A stretch of DNA of 64,000 bases from Rhynochetos jubatus (GCA_027574665.1 CM050653.1:41366118-41430117); one strand, 5' to 3'. Shown: positions 40,688-54,440, counted from the stretch's first letter. Numbers and translations: made by a program. Notes: generated from the letters alone by a model not told the origin.

Positions 40688-41010
40688 GTTTAGAAACCTG
40701 GAGATCTGGGTTCTGTTTAGGCCTCAGAGAGTCACCTTCGGAGGTTTCCACACTGACTACAGAGCAACTGTAAAAAAGCAAATCAGTGGGCAAAACGTAG
40801 GGGCTTCAGTTGCCAGTGCATTTCAGAGAGAGAGAGCAGGAGTCCTTGGAAGGCCAAGTCAACTCATCTGAGAGGGATGCTGAGTACAAAAGGTACGAAG
40901 CACTCCATCACCTCACTGTTATCTATGCCTCAATCTCTTTACTGGGGAAACTGGGATATTTTCCTCATATACAGGAACTGAAAGAAGATAAAATAATTGG
41001 TATGTGAAAA
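40688..41010 (+). repeat. Broken MIR-like fragment(s)
   Basis: AACCTGGAGATCTGGGTTCT near 40695 resembles the MIR B-box region. At 40918..41008 the blocks TTATCTATGCCTCAATCTCT, TTACTGGGGAAACTGGGATA, TTTTCCTCATA and AGATAAAATAATTGGTATGT follow the MIR 3' half ('tctgtgcctcagtttccccatctgtaaaatggggataat..cctcat..gataaaatga'). The 40736..40917 middle is unmatched, so this is either two fragments or one with an insertion. Confidence 0.45.
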
Positions 41011-44000
41011 ACATTACCTAGAATACTGCAACAGAAACCAGATTTCTTAAACTGTCAGAGAAAAGAAGACAGAATCCCTGTGAATAACTTTGTATCCTCA
41101 GGTACAGGGAGAGAAAGGATCAGCTGCAGTCCTTGTTTGCCACTGTAGCACCATCAAGCACTGAACTCTCCCATGCCCTGTCCCAAGTAATGGCCAGGTT
41201 TTCATACATCTATCCCACAAAATCGGCTAGATGAAGATTAGGTTTTTAAAAGTGCTCTGTTCCTTCTAACACCCATGTTGACGTGTAAGACTGTGCACTT
41301 CAAGGATCTAAAATGTTGGATATTTATGTCTGGGCTTAGATGAATCCTGAACTCTGAGCAAAACATGTCCCAAATCTTTAGTGAGCATCACAGCAGCTCA
41401 AGCCATTAAAATCCACCTGCCACTGATCACCTAGAAGAAGAGGAAATTCTCCAAAGTCATGTAAAATTTTCAACTTAAAGCACTGACTTCTTTTGCAGCA
41501 GCTTTGTAGATAGCTAAACCGTAATTTCTTTACATAATACAAACAAGATCTTCAAGGATTTAGTGAGAGAAGCATGTGTGCATTTTGTTTTACTCTCTCT
41601 GCGAACCTTCCCCTCGGAACACATAACCAGGTCTAAAGGATGATTAAATAGGTAATAGAATGAGGCATAATGTGACATTTTACTGAAAGATAAGAGGGCC
41701 AACACAAGTATTTAAACCTTTCTTCTAGCTCATGACAGATAAAGCAAGCACCATTATGCAGATGAGTCTTCATGTTCCTTTAAATATCCCGTACATCTCT
41801 CATAGAGCTTTTGTGTAAAATTCTTCCCCGCATATATAGAAATGAATCATATCACATTATAGCTGGCTATGCGTTCTTCCCAGAGCACACTATGTTTTAA
41901 ATTGCAAAATCCATGGGTTTTTTCTTTTTCATTTGTCACCTCACCACTGGAAGGAAGGTTTCCTGGAGCGTATTCCATTGCATGTCTGACAATATCAAGT
42001 CTGCCTTCGATACATTAGTATAAAGAATTGAGGATAAATGATTACATTTACTTGAGGTCAATGAACAAGTACAGGAGACAGAAAGCCTACACAATTCATT
42101 ATATGTTCTGCTACAAACCTAAGACTTCTTGATGAGAATACAGATATGAGTAATAAGCAGTTAGCAGGGAAATAACTGATTTTTAGTACTCTGATAATTT
42201 TCAGATAATTTCATGAATATTTGGATAAATAAACCTGATAGGAATATGTCATCTTTGTTATCTGCCATCTCACATGACAGCAACTCACTCCACAGTGTTA
42301 GCCCCTCCTTGTCCTTACTGCAAGTCAGCCACTTGGAGATGAGGCACTGATGGATTTTATCTCTGAGGCATTCTCCTCTAATTCTGAATTACTGCATCAT
42401 CTCAATCAATGTATACATTCACAACATGCTAATGCAACAATGCTTTAGAACTGGTGCAAGCACAGTATAATGCTTTATGTCATGCATGTGTACTTGTTCA
42501 AAGAGGAGAAAATACTTGCAAAATGTATAAAGCAGAACGGTTGAGCATCCTCTGCAGGGTTAAAATACTCTTCAGGATACGAGGGGAGAATCGCTACAAG
42601 CAGAGGGATTAACAGAGTAGAGTTCTTTGATCAATACTTGCAGCATCATGTAATATTTCCACTGGGCACAAACAGCAAAATGCTATTTATTGACTAAAGT
42701 ATGCTACACATCATTGAAGTTTAATACAAGGGGACACAAAATTCCTTCATAAGCAGGAGTAAGCCACTGACCTGACCATAGCCTAATCAACCACTTCTTG
42801 CACTGCAGTAGCACTTGATGGGTCCCAGACTCATTTTTCTGGGAGCTTTCCAAACCATAGACAAATCAAGTCTCTGACATCAAGAGAATAAAGTATTAGA
42901 TAATTTAAGATGAAAATAAATAAAGGTGGTGCAACGGAACAAAATGAAGTACGAGTAGTGAGAGGGTAAAAAGCATAAAATCACATGGGTTCATAGACTA
43001 ATTAGTTGTTCAATTAGCAGTTCTGAGGAAGAAAAATTATTTTGTTTATTTTTCTGTGTTATAAAAATAATAAGAAAGAGTTTTGATAGCTTTCGTCCCA
43101 GTTTCATTTTATGCAGTGCAATGCAAGCTGAAAAGGAACTGGCGAAGGGGAACACGGCAGCCAGACAGAACTTATTGCGACAAACCAGAAACCACCGCAT
43201 CAGAGCCATGGTCAGCCTGTCCCAGACAATGCTCTATATCTGATACATAAAAAGAAAGTTCAAGAAAACAAACTGTAGACATTTGTGAAATAAACTGCTT
43301 GTAAAAAACATTATTTGCCTTGTCATTCTGAGTCTCTTAAGATACATTGCAGGATTCTCACTCATTAATCTCACTGGAATACATATGAAATTACCTGGCA
43401 CTACTGGGGAAAAATCAACCTGTGAACCTAAGTCTGCTGTTTCAAATTTCACATTCTTTTGGTAGCTGAAATGCCTTAAAATAAATGATATATAACCACC
43501 CTTCATGCAAAACCTTGCTGCACATCTGACTGCATAGAAAAAGCACAAACAAGGAATTTCACACCAGTCATTCCTACCACTAAAACCTTTTGAAAACAAA
43601 TTGTTGCTGTCCACTGTCCTCAAAGTCTGCTCCAAATCTCCACCTTTTCTGTTGTTTTAGCATGCAATGCTTGATGTATTTACATAAAAACTTGGACTAG
43701 ATAATGCACCAGATAAAATAAAATACATAATAATACAAGTGCATTACCATAAAGCCTGGTAACATATATCTGTACATGGGCAACACAGGCAACAGATTCA
43801 GAGTTCATGTGAATCTCTTTTTCTTTCAACAATGAACATGGACGAATTAATCCCACAACAGTCTGCACATGAAAATTGTGCTTACCTGCTACTGAAGAGA
43901 CCAAACTCTCACTGAAGTGCCAGGGAAGGACTTCCAGTGCACGTGAGCTCAGCTGCCTCCAGACCCACAACCTCCCAGGGCTGAGCTCGTTTCCCATAGT

Positions 44001-47000
44001 TCATAACCTATACTCGACAGTGCTGCACACTGCTGAATTCAAACCTGTGCTGTTTATTTGGAAACTGGTAATCTGAATAAAATGAAATAACTTTTGCTCA
44101 GAAGGGAACTCTCAATTTTCCCTTCACAGCTGCATTTTCTGTTACTCAATTTCAAGGAAGCCAAAGTCACCGAATGCACCTGACCTAATCTTTTTAAGGG
44201 GCTTATATCTGGCTTTCAATCTTTCCCTTGCTGACTGACATTGTATCATCTCCAGGAAGCAAAGAGGAGCTTCCCATGTAAACCCTGAATAAACTTTTCC
44301 AGGAAGTGTATTTCAACTCCTATTTCTTAAGAAGGTAGTCAAGTAGAGAATCACTATGTATTTCACTTTTTAATTTCATTTATCATATACCTCTCATTAG
44401 GTTTCTAAGCTGTATATGTTAAAATCTAAACGTGAAAGTCCAAAGAAACCAGGTAGAAACAACCACATACCACCTCACATAAAACAAAATCTATTCTTCA
44501 ATAATGATTCTTGAAGATAAGTCCCTAAATAATCATTTAATATATTTTTTTCTTTTCAAATATGGACCTCCTTTTCATCTCAAACCATTTTGAGTATTCT
44601 GCTGCAGTTATAAGCTTTTCTTATGATTCATCAAGAGTTATGATAACTCTGTATGATTGATTTTAACAACCACGCATAATCCTAAACACCTATGAGGGAA
44701 TTCAGAGAATAAATTTCAGCAGTCGCTGAAATAAGAAGTCAGCAACTTTAAAAGGTGGCAACCTCAAGCTACCAGATTGACTTGTTTTCTACAGTTGATT
44801 TCAGAAATACAAACAACACCTTAATGCTAAAATAAATTAAAATAAATGCAACCTTGCAATCATTGGAAGTACTGACAGAGGAAAAGAAAACGCAAACTGA
44901 ATAAAATTTGAAAATCAAACCCCTGTCCAGCACTGTAGCCAGCCCCTAGAACTTGCTAGAGCATCAGAGCAAATGATGGATATTCTCTTGGACTGATGCG
45001 CAGAACACATTGTGTACATAAATTATGTGAAGTGAATAAGAGTGGATGAAGAGGTTGTATGCACTTAAAGAGGAACAAAGACCTCAAGGGGAAGAGAAAA
45101 TATCATGAGGGAAATGCCTAGTGGCACTAAAAAGCTGACTCATACTTGGAGGGACTCAGAGAGACAGATCACAGTGTATGCTGTGGTAGGTGGCTAAAGG
45201 CAAACCACAGGTATACATTCAAAACACAAAAAATGAGAAAAAAAAGAAACAGTCACATTAATGAACCTCCTTGCCATAAAACCCTTTCCCACCTTTTCTC
45301 CTTTTTAATGTAAACTGTATACATAAATGTGTGTACGGAATTTTAATGAGATGTACACTTTAAATGTATTAAAATGAATTATGCAGGAAAGCAGCAGGAG
45401 AGCAACAGATGTACAGATTCAAGGGTGACATGCTTAGTTTCACTTGATGAATGTTTGTTTTGTTGTTTTGAAAAATTAATGTAATGAAATATTTAAAGTG
45501 AACAAGAAACTTCAAAATTGACTTGGGGGATGGATTACTTCCTTACAAGGACAGGATTTTATTAAAGAAAATATGCTGCTGGCATCTAAATCGGGACTCT
45601 ATGAACAACTCTGGACATTTCAGGAAAGCCTCACAGATAGTGCCTTTCTGGACCATGGTAGAACATGTCTTACAGACCATGAAGCCAGAGAACAAAGTCT
45701 TCACAGCAAACTTGCAGGATGGTGTTTCTAATTGTAAGGGCGATTATACGATAATCCTGAAGGTTGACAGAAGACCAAGGCTGTCCTTTGGTCCAAAAAA
45801 ATTATGGACCACTTCTTTCACCTATACCGAATAGAGACAGTAATAATTCTAGAAACACCATTAACATTTAATAAACTTCTTTCTAGGTACTTAACCAAAT
45901 GAAGGAATTAGAAAATGATGAGAATCCTTCCATCTCTTATTTCTATTCTTAAGTGTGTCCATTTTCTTATCTAGAGCAAGATTTTTTGATGTTTCTTTTA
46001 AGCAGTGGGACTTTGGGTGGTCTTCACCTTTCAAAACTATCTTCACTTATTTAACTTTAGGCATCTAAACCAGAAGGATATCTCAAAACCAAACATGAGA
46101 TTCTCTGCCTAGGCTCTTCAGATTTCACAGGAAAGAGCTATGAGCGACTCAGATATGTATGCCTGATTCCTCACTGCAGCCCTCGCAGCATATAGAGAAA
46201 AAGCAAGAACTAAGTCCCTGATTCCCCAGCCCAAGGTCAAATCCCAGAATTGTAAATAGGAGTGAGGTTGTAATGCCCCATGGAAAGTGATTGTGAATGA
46301 AGCAACAAACAAGAATTATTAACCTTGCTCACAGCGCCTTAGGGAAACAGAAATTCTTTATTATTTTCAAAGAGTAAGAATGTTCTCGAGAATATCCAGC
46401 CTCTCCTCCATGAGAAAACTGTTCATGAAGCAAGTAAAGAAGAACAGAGGAAGTTATGATGACATAACTTGCATGCCGAGCCTTTGAAATGATAGCCTCG
46501 TGAGAAAGAACATGAATCAGAACGATTCTATTATTTTTTCTTTAAAAAATAAAAGAATCAAAGCACACACAAAAACCTCACATTGTCTGATACTATGCTC
46601 TTTACCACTTAGAATGGCTGGTAGCCAAGAAATGCAAACTAACCGCGTATGAACGATACAGCTGCAAGGTTGTTCTGCAAAAACAAAAGAACTTTTTGTG
46701 GCGTAATAATATTCCCTGACTCTAATCCATCTGTGAACAGATCACTACTGATAACAGCAGCAGTAATGAAAAACCTCCTAGGTGAAAACATCTAAATTGC
46801 GTAATATGTGGAAATTGTATTATTTCTATAACAATTTAAACCTGAGCCTTATCTGATACCTGTCTCCCTCCACTCAATATCTTGATCACCTATATACAGG
46901 ATCCACAAGCAGAACACATTTTCATGGTGGACTTTACCAAAGTATATTTCAGTTTCATGAAAATTAAACAACAGAGTGCAATTATCTGTTTACTGGCAAA

Positions 47001-47935
47001 CAGGCAGTCCACATTAGTTCAGCTCTGCTTTGCTGAACTGTGTTCAACTGCTCAAGGTATTCAAATGTTTCATTACGAGATTTCATCGGACACCCCTGGC
47101 TCCAGCGCCACAGCACAGAAAATGGGATGCACAATGCCCACTGCTCTCCACATTTCGGCTGCTGCTTTTTAAAAGCTTACCCTGCTCTCTAGGGACACTG
47201 TTTACAAGTATATATCGAAGTTTAGGATAGCTTCATGTATATATGTTTTGCATTATCCATATTTTATCTAGGTTGCTCCCTCCGTCCCTTTTTTTTTAGC
47301 ACAGAAAATTGAAAATTAACTGTTGTGGCTTTGCTTTTGCCTCACTTCAGTCGTAGTGCCTAAAAACTCAAAAGCGATGGTATTTTATACTATATTAACC
47401 ACATGAAGCCTTACATCCTGATGTAATATCCCACCAGTGTACACGAAACCACCCTGTCCCTGCATGGCTGAGCTGGCATCCCCATGCTGATGGCACAAGA
47501 TACATCTGACTGAATTGCCATTTAAACCGGAAACTCCTGATGAAGCCAGAAAAAGCCCTGATCCTGGGAAATGTTTCAAGTGAGCTGTCCCCTTTCCTGA
47601 TGCAGACAGATCTCATATCTGAAATGTCACGCACAATTATCCCAGAGTCCCTGACTCTGAATCTCCAAATAACCCCCAGCATTAGGCAAGCTCTCCTCTT
47701 CCTTTCCCCTGGCAACTTTCAGGACTTGATTTTAGTGAAGTATAAGATTTGTTCTTCAGAAGTATTGGCTAAAATGAAAACTGTGATTTAAGACATAAAA
47801 AATTACAAAACAACACAATTCTAACAAATTAAGCAGCATAATGCAAACTATTAGGAAACAAATAGTAAGAATGCCTCACTATGTAGGCAGTCTAAAGATT
47901 TCCAGACCGCTTTTTATTCAATCTATGTTTGGGAC

Positions 47936-48166
47936 CTCTCTAATTAGGACAAAGACCTCTGTCTTTGTGACAGTGGAACATATAGACACTGGCATTGAGA
48001 ATCTGGTCTATATTGTGATTCAGTATTAAAATTGTATATTATAATTGTAGTATCATGCTTGTGTTGTGATTTCTGTATACTGCTAAATCACTCTTCTAAA
48101 TAAAAATCCCACATAACATCAGATATCTTCAAATACATAAATATGATATAAAAACATTAAACCCTC
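47936..48166 (+). mobile_element. Diverged LTR-type repeat, upstream copy (3' part of an LTR)
   Basis: This is a direct repeat of 49166..49378. Over the gapless block 48054..48165 versus 49266..49377 I count 84 of 112 identical positions (75%). Upstream the similarity continues with an 8-nt length difference (TATTGTGATT in both, GACACTGG versus GAGACTGG). Both copies end in ATTAAACCCT. No TATA box occurs at the corresponding upstream position, so this copy appears 5'-truncated or eroded. It is intronic; its orientation as given follows the TATA/AATAAA order seen in the other copy. Confidence 0.6.
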
Positions 48167-49165
48167 CTGCTGCCTCAGAAATGTCAGATAGACCAGAGCC
48201 TGTAGGTCATGACCAGCAGATGTCAAGACTCCTTGGCACTACAGGGATAAGGAGGTTGGCAAGTTGTGGGGCAGCAGAAGGGCTCTGTGTTTCTAATGAT
48301 CCCAGGAAGTAAGGCAGAGAGATGGCTCACGATATCAAGAGGCCACTTTGATGGCTGCAAGCATGGGCCACCATTACAGTGGCCATCTCCAAAAATACCT
48401 AGAGCAAGCAAGAACCAGACAAGCTGAGGTTGCTGTCCTCTGGGTGTCGTGCTAAAGGAGGCACTTCACTGAGCCATGGATTGGATCATTTGGCTTGGTT
48501 AGGAAAGGCAAAGGATTAAAAAAAGGGACATCTGGGACAACATTTTGCCATATGAGTCATCATCAATGCTTGTGTAAGTGATGATGGGGTGGACCCCATG
48601 GAGCTAAGCAAGAGTTGAACCCATGCATGTGTGCGCACTGGTACTCCCTATAGGCTTATGTTCTCACCCTCACTGTGCTCAGGCAAGTGGGCTAGTCATT
48701 CATGTGATGAATGCACAGCTCACTGTGCAACACCAGTGATTGTTAGTGCTAGTCTGAGACAGGTGCAGAAAATCATGTGTCAACACCTCCTCCGCCTCTG
48801 AAGAAGGCTCACAGGAGATGGGCACAGGTGAGGTATGTGCTCATGAAGCTCATGGAAGGACTATAGCTGGTGACCACAGCCTTGTAGAGAAAGCTGAACT
48901 GAGCTGAACACAAAGGGCAGCATAAAGTGACCTTTGTATTAGATAAACAGCACTATCAGTTGAATGGATCATGATTTTGTGTAAATGGACACCCCTGAGT
49001 TAATCCAAAAGGTGTGAATGTCCTCCTGAGCTGGCAAGACCAGCAGAGACAAAGTGCCTACAAGCCTCAGGCCCCCACAAAGTATAAAAATGGGACAACA
49101 CGCACAATAAACTTGGAAAAGAGCAACAGGTTTGAGCTGGCTTCAAGCCACGTATTCCTTTCTGG
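48167..49165 (+). mobile_element. Sequence between the two LTR-type repeats (internal remnant plus U3)
   Basis: About 1 kb that is more G+C-rich than the surrounding intron. Its last part (roughly 48800..49110) behaves like an LTR U3/R region: TATAAAAA at 49083..49090 and AATAAA at 49106..49111. No gag, protease, RT or integrase motif is visible in any frame, and all frames are interrupted; this is a non-coding, defective old element. The family cannot be named without a repeat library. A small perfect hairpin (CATCATCA ... TGATGATG) lies near 48558..48586. Confidence 0.5.
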
Positions 49166-49378
49166 CAACTAGGGATACTCAGCGTCATGATGGTGAAGCA
49201 TACAGAGACTGGCCCTGGGAACCACGTCTCTATTGTGATTCCACTGTATATAACAATTGCTATATCATGCTTGTGTTGTAGTTTCAGCATATTGCTGTAT
49301 TTCTCTACTAAACCACAATTCCACATAATGCCAAGTATCTTTAAATAAGTAAATCCTGTATTAAAATATTAAACCCTT
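49166..49378 (+). mobile_element. Diverged LTR-type repeat, downstream copy
   Basis: Partner of 47936..48166 at an offset of 1212 nt. It follows a TATA box (49083) and polyadenylation hexamer (49106), so with them it resembles the R-U5 end of an endogenous retrovirus-type LTR. The conserved words CATGCTTGTGTTGT, CCACATAA and ATTAAACCCT are shared with the first copy. 25% divergence implies a very old insertion if the two LTRs were identical at insertion. Confidence 0.6.
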
Positions 49379-49444
49379 TTCACATGAAATATCTGAAGGA
49401 AAGTGGTCAGGGCGTATTGAACTCTGACAATCAGAAAGAGGCTC

Positions 49445-49458
49445 GGGGGGGGGGGGGG
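49445..49458 (+). repeat. G14 homopolymer
   Basis: 14 consecutive G, rare in AT-rich intron. On the gene-sense RNA this is a C14 run. It sits 67 nt beyond the downstream LTR-type copy. Confidence 0.9.
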
Positions 49459-51250
49459 AAATGTTTTCTGTGGGTTGTTAAAATTATGCTACTTACAATC
49501 TAGTGCACAGAGACTCCAAACTTGCCCCTTTTTATTTTTATACAATGAAAAACACAATAATCATAACAAAGAATATAAATAGAGGAGATTAGAATCTTCT
49601 CTCTCAAACAAGCAATAACAACCATGGGAAAGCAGTGATGGTGCTGTAAGTGCCTATTCCCCAGCATCCTCTTCCTGTGAGCTCACAAGCCCAAAGAACT
49701 GTCATCGCACTGTGCATGGAAACAAGCAATCATTTTTAAGTCAAATAAGGGGAAAAAAAAGGAGGGAAAATCTTTAAACCAGGAAATTAAAACCAGGATG
49801 TAACAAAAGTCTTAAGAATATCTCTAATTTTGTCAAAGGAGGAGACTTAGCATCTAAAAGACTTTCTTTTAGACTGGAATAAAGTTTTGAGACTTCCAAA
49901 AAGGCAACAAGCAGTGAAAACATTTCAACATACAGAAAAAAAAATGAAATTGAAGGAAAAATAGCAAAAGAAAAATCTATTGGGATGTCAAATACAAGGG
50001 AATGTGCTGAGAACTGGATGTTTTTAAGACTCATGCAACTTTTAAAAGCTAGCACGGAAGAAGAGTAACTGTTTTAAGTTGATAGATGCTTTAGAGTTCT
50101 TAACAAGAGAAAACAGGAAATACCTAAGGAATTGTTATTTTGGTCTTGGCAGATATTAGGGACAGACCTTTAAAGTGCCACAAGAGCAAAAGGATATCCT
50201 CTTTGAAAGGAACACGAGTCCTTTTCTAAGCACTAAGCTCAATTGCAGAAGCCTGTAAAAACGAACTGATGCATGTGAATGTTAACATTCATGGCTCAAT
50301 TCCCCATCCAGCTCAGCTGAGATCTAATTCCAAGAGACAGGTATTTCAGCACAAAAGCAAATGCCAACAAATTAAAAGCAGTATCCAGATGGAAGATGCA
50401 GGCAGCAATGGTCTCAAAAATTGGCACACAATGGTAAAATATCAGGAAACTTAATTTCTTAAAAATCATTACCTAGGAAAACAGATTTATAAACTCTAAA
50501 ACCAAAATATAACCCATCAAAACAAACAAAATAAACACAATCTGACTTTAAGAAGAGTTAATGAGCTATAATGTGGGATTTAAATGCCGATTTCTCTGAG
50601 ATATGTTGGTGAAAAAGTACATGGAAAAACTTGTGTCAACTATTTTTATTATTCTACAATAAATACTACACTACAAACTTTCTAGAGGATAACAAGAAAA
50701 TCTTCCCTTCTTTAGTCTCACCTTCCTTATCATAAAGAACAGCCAAAGATTACTCTGCATGTTACCCTATGAGTTAATTCATTTGTGAAATACTCAAGTA
50801 TTAGGGACACTGAATGGAATGGAGATAGATATTAAACAACAATGTCCAAAGCATTCGCAATATAAAAAGATGAAAACTGGTTTTTTAATGTAACTGGACA
50901 TCAATATGCCTCTATAAATTTGGTGATTCAGAAGAGTTCTTTGCTTGTTCAAACAATTCAGCAAAATCGATTTTGATCTATCCAAAATGATTAACTTTCA
51001 TTTGTCTTTAAGAAAAAGATTCAATACCAACCTTCAAAACCTCGGCAGATGTTTGAAAATGAACTTTGTTCTCTCACCCAGCTGCTCTTTTACTCTTTAT
51101 ATAGAAGGTTCAGCCTTGGGAGACCACTGCTGTTCAGGACGAAAATCAATCATGTTCTTAAAATCTGAGTAAGGGTTATTTAAGTATGTGCTAAGAAACC
51201 TTTCTCAGGCAAGGTCATCAATGACTTTTCAGGGTGAAAAAAACCCCAAA

Positions 51251-51283
51251 CATATATGTGTATACATATATATACACACACAC
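51251..51283. repeat. Alternating CA/TA dinucleotide patch
   Basis: CATATATGTGTATACATATA followed by TATACACACACAC: 33 nt of nearly strict purine-pyrimidine alternation with internal dyad symmetry. Confidence 0.85.
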
Positions 51284-54200
51284 TCCTGTGAGAAACAGCT
51301 TTGATGAAAAATGGGCAGCCAACAATTCTGGCATGACAGGTGGGACCACAACTCAAATCTTCCCAGATTGGCAGACTGTAACTTCATCTACAAAAATCAA
51401 CAATGCAAGGCATATCCAGTCAACATCTTTCACACGTATCAGAGCTCAAAAAGCCCAAGCAAAACAGACAAAGCAAGACAAGTAGCTGTCATATGGATTT
51501 AGCTCCAATGATACAAACTTGTTATCAAACGAGATTATCAGAAAACAGAAGGTTTCTCCTGTCTTGTCTGTCACAGTGTAAAATGTTAAGCAGTTCTGAC
51601 TCTGCATTGAGAAAAGGACAGCACTGGATAGGCTCTAGGTCCGAGCCATTGGTGCCCAGTCTGCTTAACCGGGTGGAGGAATCTGTGCCATGTCATCAGC
51701 CGGCAAAACCCTTCCTTCAGGAGCGGATAACTGACAAGACGCAGACGGTGTCTGATCTAGTGCTGCAGGCACAGGACATGTAGATGCAGGACTGCATTTA
51801 CAAGAAGTTCAGTGCAGCTGAGGCTGCTCAAAACCCATGAAGGAAATTTTTGAAATGCTGACATGAAAGAGACAGTGACAGCAAGGCAACGCTAGCTGCA
51901 GGGAAGACACACTGCACTAAGCCTGCTGGGAACGGGAAAGAGTGATGGACAACCATTTCATTAATCAGGATACTCTCTCCAAGGTGCTCAGCAGCAAGGA
52001 AGTGAGATGCAGTCAGTTGTTCTTCGAGCAGCTGCCTGTGCAGGTTAAGCATGTTCTTACCAAGGAAGCAGAAGATTAAGAAACACTAAAACGTAACAAA
52101 ATGAGGATTAAAACAAAGAGAAAACCTACGGTATTTCTAACAGCTGCAGCTTTCTCAAAGAAAGCATGCACTGTGGAGTTTCCCCTGGGGTACCTAACAA
52201 AGATCTGCCTGCTCATGGATCTGGTGAAAGGACTGACATCCTAACTAACCCGGTGTCATCTCTTCCCCTGACTAATTTTTCTCTGCCACATCCCTCTAAG
52301 GTGGTGTACATAAACCACTGATAGACCCATAGCTTGAATCCATCAGCTGTGTTAGATAACTGAGTTATTCTGATTCTTTAACTAGTGTTTGCAAGTTCTG
52401 ACAGACACGTTTAATTTTATTAAATGCATTTGTGCTGGCTAAAGCCTTTCACGATGCCTCCTTAGGGTTCTACTACAGGTTTCAGATTGAGACTGGACTG
52501 CTTGGGATTCACTGTGTTCCTGGAAAAAGGGCTGGCTTACAGTGGCAATTTTGCACAGCAGTTACTGCTAATCTCTGCCTGTATTGCTCTTCCCCTGCAG
52601 AAGGTTAGAAACGTGAAAATAAATAGGATTAAGTTGGTGTTTGTTATTAGAAGATGCGCAGCAATCACGCGGAAAGGTTTTCATGTTCACTGCTAGGTAC
52701 AGGATCTGATGCGTGAGAAATGGTAATGAGGTAACAAATTAGCCATTGATTCAGACCAGCCAGTGGTGACTGAAAACCATTATGTGGCGACTGCTCTTTT
52801 TTGGGGGTCTGTTTGAAGTATGTTGGTGGTCCTTATGTATTTCCTAGGAGAAAAACATCTGCTGAACAAAAACCACTATCAAAATCAATATAATTAGCAT
52901 CTTTTTGAAACTCATGGTTTACAGGAAGGGTGGATCTTTTTCCTGATCCTGAGCTGATCTTTCTTGTGTGACAAATAGAAGCTTTCAGATTCCAAATTGT
53001 TTTTGTTGGATAAAGAAACAGTTTTATTCCCCATATCTGACAGTCTGGCCCCATCTATTAATTTTCATACATTTGGATATATTAATTTTGATTAATGATC
53101 GGTTCCAATTAAGCCCAAAATACTACAATATCTAAGTATCCACGCAATTTATAGGGACTGATGTACCTCTCACCCAAACTACTTTAAAAAATGCCAATGA
53201 TGTTAAATTAGGAAGAGATACCAGAGGAGTAAAATGGAGCTCACTTCCAAACTAAGCCTCCAGTACATCACTACTCAGACGCCCAGAAAAAGCTTCAGGA
53301 ATGTAAGAACAAACGAAATGGTCAGAACAGAAGAATCTTGAGTCAGTCCTCTCAGTTTGTATATTTTTAGAGGTGTTGGACATTTGTTAATTTTCCAAAG
53401 TCAGCAAACAAGCAACATCTTAGGAAAAAAGTTTTAAAATTAAACTTAGACATGCTCCAATATCTTCAGTATTTTCCATCTTGAACTATTACTGTTCCAT
53501 CTACATCTTTTATCTTCTTAGCACTGAATTAAATCTCACTTTGGATGAAATACCTAGTATAGAATGCTAAAACCAGTGACCCGGGTCATTAGATGCACTA
53601 AAGGACTTTGGTTGAAACTACAGGCAGGCAAAACGTACACTTACATCCATGAAAAGCTGCCTACCAGCACTTCAATCACAACAAAACTGCATTTAGGATT
53701 TTTAATGACTATCTGTTCTTACATTATATGCAGTGTGCTGAAACACAGATAACTCATACGGAAAATGAGAAACCGTTCAACCCAAACTCGCATCCAGCAC
53801 ACACCATGCCTGTTGGAATCATAGCCTCCTAAGGCAAAGACAAGTTTCTTGGTGCTGCCACTCACCAACAGGGAAAATACTCTGAATACTGCGATTTTAG
53901 AGAACCCATCTCACTTTTCCCTGGTTTCTATTAGAGCCACCCTTGGGGCTAGTCTGAAATAAGACAAATTAGCCAATGACATTGACTCCTGCACCAGTGA
54001 AAGAGAGACTCTTGCAGTATGTTTAATCCTATACTACCAGGCTTCTTTTGTGAATCCCAGATGCTGGGGCTTTCATTACACTGCAATGTAAAACTCAGCT
54101 GATGGCGCATTTCTTGAAGGAGAACGCTTTGGTGGGCAGATGCTCACTCATGGTGCTGTTATAGTCGATGAGCTTAGATGGGAAAATCCAGGCAAGAAAA

Positions 54201-54315
54201 CAGCAGGCTGCTGGGTCATATTTTCTTAATTTGAATATATACTTCAAGATTATACAGTTGACAGTTCTGAAGTACAAAAAACCTTACACTAGTTCTCAAA
54301 GTTAAGGTATTTACT

Positions 54316-54440
54316 GAAGGGGCAGGGGAGAGAGAAGGAGGAGAAAGGAAGGAGGAAAGGAAGAGGTGAAGAGGGGAAAGAAAGAAAGGAAATGAAAAGG
54401 GAAAAGGGGTAAGGGAAGGAAAAAGCCAGAGAAAAGAAAG
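54316..54440 (+). repeat. Polypurine (G/A) tract, about 125 bp
   Basis: The tract is almost entirely G and A. One uninterrupted purine run covers 54324..54366 (43 nt) and another 54368..54392 (25 nt), with only isolated C or T elsewhere. In the RBMS3 transcript it is a long U/C tract. Such tracts can form triplex DNA and bind PTB-like proteins, but no function is shown here. Confidence 0.9.

Noticed and set aside
43690-43720. CR1-like 'TTGGACTAGATAATG'
   Set aside because: It matches the common CR1 word 'TTGGACTAGATGATC' over about 14 nt, but the flanks do not.
48167-49165. Search for retroviral coding regions between the LTR-type repeats
   Set aside because: No frame longer than about 60 codons and no catalytic motif; only a non-coding remnant.
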